Shown: in pieces, positions 60,601 through 64,000 of the stretch | Layout: each line of letters begins with the position of its first letter | Numbering within the stretch: the first letter of the stretch is position 1 | Assembly (NCBI GenBank): GCA_911728455.2 | Contig: OU452227.1 | Location: forward strand, 19,856,110 to 19,920,109 | Direction of reading: 5' to 3' | Length of the DNA stretch: 64,000 bases | Source: Marthasterias glacialis | Lineage: Eukaryota; Echinodermata; Asteroidea; Forcipulatida; Asteriidae | Notes under the pieces: model-generated | Databases searched by the model: none | Told to the model about the DNA's origin: nothing | What the model saw: only the letters and a program-made list of their open reading frames with translations | Position numbers and translations under genes: made by a program

Positions 60601-63600
60601 AAGGTGAATTTCAGTGACATTTGTCTTCCTGACATATATACGCATCTATTTGGAATGCTGTGTGTTGCTTTGGAATTGGACACTTCAGACAGTGACAGGT
60701 TAAGCGTTAAACTGGGTAAGTCGAAGTCAAATTTAACACTCTTTGAAAGTTGCAGCCAGTGGGAGACTTTGGAATACCTGACGGCAAAAGACTTGCCAAG
60801 TAAATTTCCATTGTTCTTGTAGTTCTGAGCATGCACACATTTCTGAGAAGAATGGATTTACCTGGTTAAGTCTGCTGCCACTTAGTGTCCCCAAAAGTCT
60901 CCCATTGAATACCACAGTTTTTCAGCAAAACTGCAAATCTTGGACAGGAATTCGCAGTTGTTAAACCAAAAACCGTTATAAAATTGTGCTTTTTTTTCAA
61001 TTTCAGCTTCATCGTCTTTTATTCACCTTGCCCTGACAGTCAGGAGTAGATTTCCAATGCAGACTGAGTATGTATGTGTTTATGTTTTGTTTACTGGATT
61101 AGTTTTATGGGGTTGTATATGGGGTTTTCTCAGGCTATACACCAATCCATTGGGGATGTCCTGTAACAGTGTTTTCCAAATACGCCCAACATTCATTGTT
61201 TTTTTTACACGCCCCAGGCCTGACCAGGCATCTCCAACCAATGATGTTGACTCAAAATGTGTAAAATTGACTTAAAACAGATTGATCTATATGGGTGGTT
61301 TCTGTCTTTGGGAAATTAATTTTAATAACTGTAATCAAAAAAATTTGAAGACCCCTCCAGGACAGGGTCAACTCTTTCCTGTGCAATCTCTGTACTTCTC
61401 TACAAGATCTTCACCGTACCTCATCGTCGGAAGACGACAGGCAGGATTTGAAAGATTTACTACGTCAGGCTCTGCCACAAATACAGGGTAATAACATTAA
61501 GCCCCTCCCACCCTAGCAACTGTTCATCAATAGACCGATCCATTAAGCCCCTCCTACTAACATATTGACCAATCACAGCCTTGACAATACCACTGAAAGT
61601 CCGACATGTTAAAATCCCATTCGAAAAGTAAACAAACCGCTGCAATTGTTCTGACACACAACAGCACACACAACTGTACCAACTTTTGTTTTGTTTGAAT
61701 TTTTTCATATTTCTGGTGGTGCAAATCCCACTGCAGTGGTCTCTGTACAATTGTGTAAAAATTGGTTTAACAGTGTTCCTGTCTGCATTGTTCTTTGGAC
61801 TCAAGGCACTGCTTAAAAAGGCCAAAAACTAAATCCATACCGTTCACGAAAACCATGTACGTGTGTCTGGCCACAACCGAACCACTGCTGCGATCGTGGC
61901 AAGAATGTCACACCATGTGTGCCACTGGTAGCGCGTACAGACATGCCTTGCTCTGCCCTTGTATCTTGTATCTTGTATCTTGTATTTGTGTACTCTCCTA
62001 AAAGCATTGCTGCTCTCCTGGAGAGGGTGGGTAGCAATTTCATGTGTGCTCTGTGTTTATGCTGTTAGGGTGCTTATCAGATGGTGGTATTGTCAATTTG
62101 TCCTGACGGACTTTTGTCAGACTTTCAGTGGAGTTGTCAAGACTGTGATTGGTCAATATGTAGTAAGGGGGGCTTAATGGATTGATCTGTCGTGCTGTTG
62201 GATGTGTAATAAATAAGATAAAAAAAAACAAAATAAAGTAGAACTGAATGTTTTTTTTACACTTCAATTCAGTGGTTAATCTGCCTCTGACATCAACTTT
62301 GATATTTATCACCCTATTTTGAAAACCATTTGGTTTTAGGAAGTGCTGGTGAGATGTTGAACCTACTGTATGAGCTTCCATCATCTGTTAACAGTGGGTC
62401 TAGTACCATGATGGGGTTAGACCAGGGCAAGAATCTATATGGGAAACAGCAAGCTGTCCTTGCCTTACTCTACTTTGCCTTCCTACACAATGACAAGTAA
62501 GTATCATTCTGTATGTTTCATTCTGTAAGCTTGCACTCCTCTACCAACCTATGTGTACCAAATACAGTGACAAGTAGGTGTCATTCTATAGTTTGATTGT
62601 GCAGAAGCAGATAACCTCCTTTCACCACTTGGCCTATAGAATGACAAGTAGGTTTCTTTTTAATTTTCATTCTGTAGTAATCTATGTCTTCACTACTTGG
62701 CCTACCTACAGAATGACAAGTAGGTTTCTTTCTAAGTTTCATTCTGTAGTTATGTATGTGTTCACTTCTTAACCTACCTACAGAATGACAAGTAGGTTTC
62801 TTTGTATGTTTCGTTCTGTAGTAATCTATGTGGGAAGCACCAAAACTTGCTTTGCACAACTCTCCTTAGCCTACCTTCACAAGGACAAGCAGATTTTGTG
62901 TATATGGTAAACAGCAGGCTGTCCTTGCCTCACTACTTTGCCTTCCTTTACAGTGACATGTAGCACATTTTAAAGGTTTCATTCTGCAGTATTTAAGATG
63001 GGAAGCAGAAAGTTTGCCTTGTATCTGTCAACTTTGCCTTCACATAAAATGACATGTACGCATCATTCTGCAGTAATCTATTTTGGAAGAAGCTAGCTTG
63101 CTCTGAATGACTCCATTTCCCTCCACAAAATGCCAACAAAGGCTAATCGAAAAGAAAACAACAGAAAACCAACTTTCATATGTTTTGGTACATCAATGCA
63201 AAACAAGGAATTTCAGTTCAAGTTCAGATAAATCATTTGCATTTTTTAACTGAGTATTATGTTTCCATTTTGGACTTTTAGGCACCTTTCGTTTTCTCTA
63301 TTGTCATTCTTTTCTCTTTTCAAGTAATTTTTGTAAGACCTTCTTTTCACTGCCTTACTTTTGCTCTCGTCATCACAGGTTGGTCCCAGAGATGACTCTG
63401 AATAAAGTACTGATCTCATTCCTGTCCAACCATCCCAATCTGCAGCAGTTACCAAAACCAGCTCTCAAGCATATTCTCTTTCTCTTAGCAAGTTGCCACA
63501 GCAACAGAGACGAGCAGTTTATGCACACGGGTATGCTTTACTGTCTTATGTTCGGAAACATTGAGATGTTTTTAAAAGACTTTTCTCAGTCTTGGTCTTA

Positions 63601-64000
63601 AGCCCAGTTCATACTTCAAGCGAATGTGAATACGAAGCGAATTTGACGTGACTCTCTTACATTCGCAGTGAATTTTGCAAAAAATTCAAGACATTTCAAC
63701 TTGAGCGAATTGTTTGTTGCAAAGTTGTGATGTCAAAGTCGCTTTGCTTTAACATTTACGTGAAGTAAGAACCGGGCTTCAGACTTCCTGCTTTCACTGA
63801 TTTATTCATCAAGTTACAAATCAAGCTAGATTTGTTAAAATACTTGGTGTTATTATTACGAAAATTTTATCAACCTCATCATGTGCAACATCTAAGCGTT
63901 ATTTATAAATAACAAATTGGGAGGCTAATCATCCTTACTCGCAGCTGAGAAGCTGTGTTGCGAAGGACGCGGCTACAACGTGTTCGAGTTGCAGGCATGT
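42396..64000 (+). CDS. MEI1: MEI1-like meiotic double-strand-break protein, N-terminal 849 residues (partial gene, 20 exons)
   Basis: The joined exons give 2547 nt (849 codons) without a stop. The protein is largely helical and Leu-rich with ARM/HEAT-like pairs (for example LTLLGGLLHSIPALVQTL and KVLISFLSNHPNLQQLPKPA). Exons coding VYGIESIIRAIQQGAKLNN, the Leu/Cys-rich stretches and a long Ser/His/Arg-rich linker (residues about 500-525) fit my recollection of the MEI1 family. MEI1 is a roughly 1270-residue protein needed for SPO11-dependent meiotic break formation, related to plant PRD1. The start is the first ATG of exon 1. About a third of the protein lies beyond 64000. Alternative: another ARM-repeat protein; the family call is by recognition only, and no alignment could be run. 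Confidence 0.65.
43202..43249 (+). CDS. MEI1: MEI1-like exon m2 (residues 91-107)
   Basis: This 48-nt exon codes LLETSEDTLSGMVVE between CCATGTAG and GTGAGT. Phases are 1 in and 1 out. Confidence 0.72.
43250..45529. other. MEI1-like intron m2-m3
   Basis: It contains G/C-run-rich dispersed sequence at 43350-43440 and 43980-44330 (similar phrases recur at 53935-54190). No exon is needed here, since m2 and m3 join in phase. Confidence 0.6.
45530..45603 (+). CDS. MEI1: MEI1-like exon m3 (residues 107-131)
   Basis: This 74-nt exon codes VLVQLCCMLKSEELVCCLLH then QISTQ, between TTTTAATATAG and CAG|GTAAGC. Phases are 1 in and 0 out. The amphipathic Leu/Cys helix fits the rest of the protein. Confidence 0.78.
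46788..46857 (+). CDS. MEI1: Candidate MEI1-like exon m4 (residues 132-155)
   Basis: These 70 nt code EEGPAGLIRVLRRRMIFKDG then NVK, phase 0 in and 1 out, which is what m3 and m5 need. The acceptor ..GACGCATGAG has a poor pyrimidine tract, and the donor is AAGG|GTGTGT. GC content and codon use are unlike the surrounding intron. It was accepted mainly on phase and composition; a further upstream acceptor at CAG (about 46753) would give a different phase. Confidence 0.45.
47466..47803. mobile_element. MITE family 3, copy 2 (TTAA-flanked, 338 bp)
   Basis: It has the same ends as 28801-29159 and shared internal blocks (GCAAATGAAACAACGAAATG; TTCATAGGTTGGTTTTATTA). It lies within the MEI1-like intron region after exon m4. 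A decayed relative without ends is at about 53485-53740. Confidence 0.78.
48227..48965 (+). repeat. 316-bp tandem repeat, about 2.3 units
   Basis: GTTCAAATTGTGCATTATTT occurs at 48258, 48574 and 48890, an exact 316-base spacing. Each full unit holds a long G run (about 48447-48462 and 48762-48779). It lies in the MEI1-like intron between m4 and m5. Confidence 0.93.
49126..49300. repeat. Dispersed repeat D, copy 3
   Basis: AGCAGTCACAGATTGTACAT and GGCTGGTAACCTTATTCTGG match the copy at 4965-5140 closely, with GCTCCATGAAATTGG at the right. Confidence 0.7.
51038..51101 (+). CDS. MEI1: Candidate MEI1-like exon m5 (residues 155-176)
   Basis: After a strong acceptor (CTTTTTTTTCATAG), these 64 nt read DTTLPSFLEEVFNSYRLMGT then L in the frame that links m4 (phase 1) to m6 (phase 2). 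The donor CTTTG|GTTAGG is weak; an alternative end within AACA|GTTATA would break phase. A 24-base G-rich run begins about 40 bases downstream. Confidence 0.45.
51139..51163 (+). repeat. Poly-G tract after candidate exon m5
   Basis: A G-rich run of about 24 bases begins roughly 40 bases past the proposed donor. G runs near donors can act as intronic splicing enhancers; here that is only a possibility. Confidence 0.85.
51164..51640. other. MEI1-like intron, GC-richer stretch
   Basis: It contains repeated CGCG-rich phrases (ACGCGCGCGTGC) and an open frame with no recognisable product. I make no gene call. Confidence 0.5.
51641..52704. mobile_element. Fold-back element (about 1.06 kb) with a SINE inside
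   Basis: Arms at 51641-51886 and 52466-52704 are inverted copies of each other (for example GTCGTAAATTATAAGTGAAG against CTTCACTTACAATTTACGAC). The loop holds a complete tRNA-Leu-like SINE (51928-52195), so the SINE arrived after the element formed. Confidence 0.8.
51928..52195 (+). mobile_element. SINE family A inside the fold-back element
   Basis: The plus strand reads CTGGACTCAAGCTCTGGATG, B box GGGTTCGAGTCCCGG, then GTGTCCTTAAGCAAGACACT. The A-box half is altered. Confidence 0.78.
53485..53740. mobile_element. Decayed relative of MITE family 3
   Basis: Scattered blocks (AAATGTTTACAGATTTGCCC, TTTCACAGGTTTGTTATTTC) follow the same order as the family-3 copies, but the terminal repeats are missing. 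Confidence 0.4.
54436..54518 (+). CDS. MEI1: MEI1-like exon m6 (residues 176-204)
   Basis: This 83-nt exon codes TSQPALTLLGGLLHSIPALV then QTLHQNE, between TAATTACAG and GAAG|GTATGT. It requires a preceding phase-2 exon, which is the reason for proposing m4 and m5 in the 8.8-kb gap after m3. Confidence 0.8.
54989..55195 (+). CDS. MEI1: MEI1-like exon m7 (residues 204-273)
   Basis: This 207-nt exon codes EPLIDFVLTGLTYPDEKVKS, SCAFILAHCVASS..., a Gln-rich middle and LTSCLLPLLATAQGNDLRIN, ending AMG. It reads as an ARM/HEAT pair. Acceptor is TTTTTTTCAG; donor is ATGG|GTAAGC. Confidence 0.85.
55617..55708 (+). CDS. MEI1: MEI1-like exon m8 (residues 273-303)
   Basis: This 92-nt exon codes GLLKNLLEDEEPTRILMQYQ then GKTSLASILKK. 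Phases are 1 in and 0 out (AAAAAG|GTGAAG). Confidence 0.82.
56262..56437 (+). CDS. MEI1: MEI1-like exon m9 (residues 304-362)
   Basis: This 176-nt exon codes MLLSRDDVLQVTSVQCTARV, MLHQRMQQVPCQYAEELLNG and DVAEFLYETLATTNGLLLR. The first codon is ATG but is internal; the acceptor TTATTTAG precedes it. Phases are 0 in and 2 out. A CTCF-motif MITE begins about 120 bases downstream. Confidence 0.85.
56556..56703. mobile_element. MITE family 1, copy 3 (148 bp)
   Basis: This copy sits in the MEI1-like intron after exon m9. The left arm is well kept (GCCAGGTGGCAGCAGACTTA); the right arm is more diverged. Confidence 0.82.
57396..57536 (+). CDS. MEI1: MEI1-like exon m10 (residues 362-409)
   Basis: This 141-nt exon codes SSTFCCLLLFTEIGSFFSKC, then HTVYGIESIIRAIQQGAKLN and NAEALNH. 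The VYGIESIIRA(I/L) helix is the most family-like stretch. Phases are 2 in and 2 out (CATGG|GTAAGG). About 50 nt of its 3' end plus the donor recur downstream in a 151-bp tandem array. Confidence 0.87.
57487..58110 (+). repeat. MEI1: 151-bp tandem array containing copies of exon m10's 3' end
   Basis: GCAATACAGCAAGG(GG) occurs at 57487 (inside exon m10), 57940 and 58091, spacing 453 and 151 bases. Diverged units fill the gap at about 57640 and 57790. Each unit includes about 50 nt of exon plus the donor region and about 100 nt of intron. The GTAAGG donor survives only in the second unit. Confidence 0.87.
58224..58253 (+). CDS. MEI1: MEI1-like 30-nt micro-exon m11 (residues 409-419)
   Basis: Thirty nt between CTCTCCGAATAG and GTGAGT code GLQLLSEIFN and part of the next codon. 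Phases are 2 in and 2 out, matching both neighbours. Confidence 0.72.
58548..58682 (+). CDS. MEI1: MEI1-like exon m12 (residues 419-464)
   Basis: This 135-nt exon codes QPRDIHLMNNESTLTQLSSL, then LTDCMAHPDINVVIHATKTL and TNLL. Acceptor is TTGTCCATTGCAG; donor is CTCAG|GTAAAT. Phases are 2 in and 2 out. Confidence 0.86.
58958..59129. repeat. 9-bp tandem repeat (TTCAACCAA)n
   Basis: About 19 units of TTCAACCAA, ATCAACCAA and ATCACCCAA in the MEI1-like intron after m12. A plus-strand open frame of 75 codons through it is a by-product. Confidence 0.92.
59277..59504 (+). CDS. MEI1: MEI1-like exon m13 (residues 464-540)
   Basis: This 228-nt exon codes RDHLPSPVQFQSLITPLQAM and LDSLQRLPKPLAGT, then a basic His/Arg/Ser-rich linker (SHRSHSKRTHHRHPGQ) and MLLSEGLGAVQKAF. 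The linker is likely disordered. Phases are 2 in and 2 out (TTCAG|GTAATA). Confidence 0.86.
59695..59880 (+). mobile_element. SINE family C, copy 3
   Basis: The plus strand reads GGGCTGGATAGCTCAGTTGG, TAGAGCGTCGG, then GGTCGCAGGTGCAAATCCCG and the tail TTGTGGTTTATTGCTTGATG. It lies in the MEI1-like intron after m13. The B box differs from consensus by one base, so transcription is doubtful. Confidence 0.72.
60152..60314 (+). CDS. MEI1: MEI1-like exon m14 (residues 540-594; 3' end uncertain)
   Basis: This exon codes LATDCLNDPSTTENRFTAPP, a polar stretch, then GLASLIQFLMQAVDTTCIPI. The donor is ATG|GTAACA (phase 0). The frame stays open past it to 60428 (CTT|GTATAT, also phase 0), adding a segment ending HFARLLRCSLTSEKSGNL. 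A strong acceptor-like CTTTCTG..TTTTTCAG at 60373 would define a 59-base intron, but using it puts a stop in frame. Confidence 0.72.
60514..60715 (+). CDS. MEI1: MEI1-like exon m15 (residues 595-662)
   Basis: This 202-nt exon codes YIAKFFSSNGLAFTHLLTNF, SVDINFLFAKVNFSDICLPD and IYTHLFGMLCVALELDTSDS. The acceptor chosen is GGCTTACACAG (phase 0), which keeps the clearly coding upstream half. The stronger-looking TTTCTCAG at about 60568 would need phase 1 and drop 18 residues. Donor is CTGG|GTAAGT. Confidence 0.75.
60760..60905. mobile_element. MITE family 1, copy 4 (146 bp)
   Basis: This copy sits in the MEI1-like intron after exon m15. The right arm (minus: ACACTAAGTGGCAGCAG) is conserved and the left arm has decayed. 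Confidence 0.82.
61007..61067 (+). CDS. MEI1: MEI1-like exon m16 (residues 662-682)
   Basis: This 61-nt exon codes ASSSFIHLALTVRSRFPMQT, between TTTTTCAATTTCAG and ACTGA|GTATGT. Phases are 1 in and 2 out. Confidence 0.76.
61351..61487 (+). CDS. MEI1: MEI1-like exon m17 (residues 682-728)
   Basis: This 137-nt exon codes PLQDRVNSFLCNLCTSLQDL then HRTSSSEDDRQDLKDLLRQA and LPQIQ. The acceptor AATTTGAAG is pyrimidine-poor but is the one that keeps phase 2; CTCCAG eight bases later gives the wrong phase. Donor is CAGG|GTAATA. Confidence 0.76.
61530..62190. mobile_element. Fold-back/MITE element (about 660 bp) in a MEI1-like intron
   Basis: The left end TAGACCGATCCATTAAGCCC and the right end GGGCTTAATGGATTGATCTG are inverted, and the match extends about 85 bp on each side (ATATTGACCAATCACAG). 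A single-end copy is at 27897-28000. Confidence 0.75.
62340..62496 (+). CDS. MEI1: MEI1-like exon m18 (residues 728-780)
   Basis: This 157-nt exon codes SAGEMLNLLYELPSSVNSGS, a Gly/Met-rich turn and YGKQQAVLALLYFAFLHND. Phases are 1 in and 2 out (GACAA|GTAAGT). Its last roughly 60 nt and donor are repeated, decayed, in the following intron. Confidence 0.86.
62440..63115 (+). repeat. MEI1: 72-bp-period array containing copies of exon m18's 3' end
   Basis: ATGACAAGTAGGTTTCTTT occurs at 62641, 62713 and 62785 (spacing 72). A longer partial exon copy at about 62908-62960 repeats AAACAGCAGGCTGTCCTTGC and CTTTGCCTTCC from exon m18. Further decayed units lie at about 62870 and 63000-63070. Confidence 0.85.
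63379..63530 (+). CDS. MEI1: MEI1-like exon m19 (residues 780-831)
   Basis: This 152-nt exon codes LVPEMTLNKVLISFLSNHPN, LQQLPKPALKHILFLLASCH and SNRDEQFMHT, an ARM/HEAT-like helix pair. Acceptor is GTCATCACAG; donor is ACGG|GTATGC. Phases are 2 in and 1 out. Confidence 0.86.
63945..64000 (+). CDS. MEI1: MEI1-like exon m20, cut by the window edge (residues 831-849+)
   Basis: After CTTACTCGCAG the sequence reads AEKLCCEGRGYNVFELQAC in the frame set by m19 and runs off the right edge. Confidence 0.65.
   Translation, partial: MRSCVAKDAATTCSSCRH

Overview
The window is genomic DNA from an animal. Genes are split by many introns with canonical GT..AG borders (one GC..AG), intergenic and intronic DNA is AT-rich, and there are tRNA-derived SINEs, MITE-like inverted-repeat elements and minisatellites throughout. 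The muscle-type myosin together with this repeat load suggests a marine invertebrate deuterostome, most likely an echinoderm; that placement is an inference, not something the sequence proves.

Two protein-coding genes lie head to head. (1) On the minus strand, 22 coding exons between 38821 and 2644 encode the first 951 residues of a muscle myosin II heavy chain: SH3-like N-terminus, P-loop, switch I, switch II, relay helix, loop 2, SH1/SH2 helix, converter, two IQ motifs and the start of the coiled coil. All exon phases join without a break. The remaining rod (about 980 residues by family length) lies beyond position 1. Two short non-coding 5' exons, a TATA box (about 40766) and a CArG box (41213-41222) are proposed upstream. 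(2) On the plus strand, 20 exons from 42396 to the right edge encode 849 residues of an all-helical, ARM/HEAT-like protein that I assign to MEI1 (meiotic double-strand-break formation protein 1) with moderate confidence; the C-terminal part lies beyond 64000. Two exons (46788-46857 and 51038-51101) are weaker and were accepted because they restore reading phase.

Layout: 1-2643 myosin intron; 2644-38941 myosin exons and introns; 38942-40740 myosin 5' UTR introns and exons; 40740-42395 shared upstream region, holding an inverted pair of CTCF-like motifs at 41899-42006; 42396-64000 MEI1-like gene. The introns carry three tRNA-derived SINE families, at least four inverted-repeat DNA-element families (one of about 146 bp, four copies, with CTCF-like motifs in its arms), a 94-bp near-perfect hairpin in a myosin intron, a 24-bp and two 9-bp period arrays, a 316-bp tandem repeat, and two tandem arrays in the MEI1-like gene that contain decayed copies of the neighbouring exon's 3' end and splice donor.

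The two genes are not expected to share a pathway: one is a contractile motor, the other a meiotic factor. The compact divergent arrangement with a candidate boundary element between them is the main regulatory point of interest.
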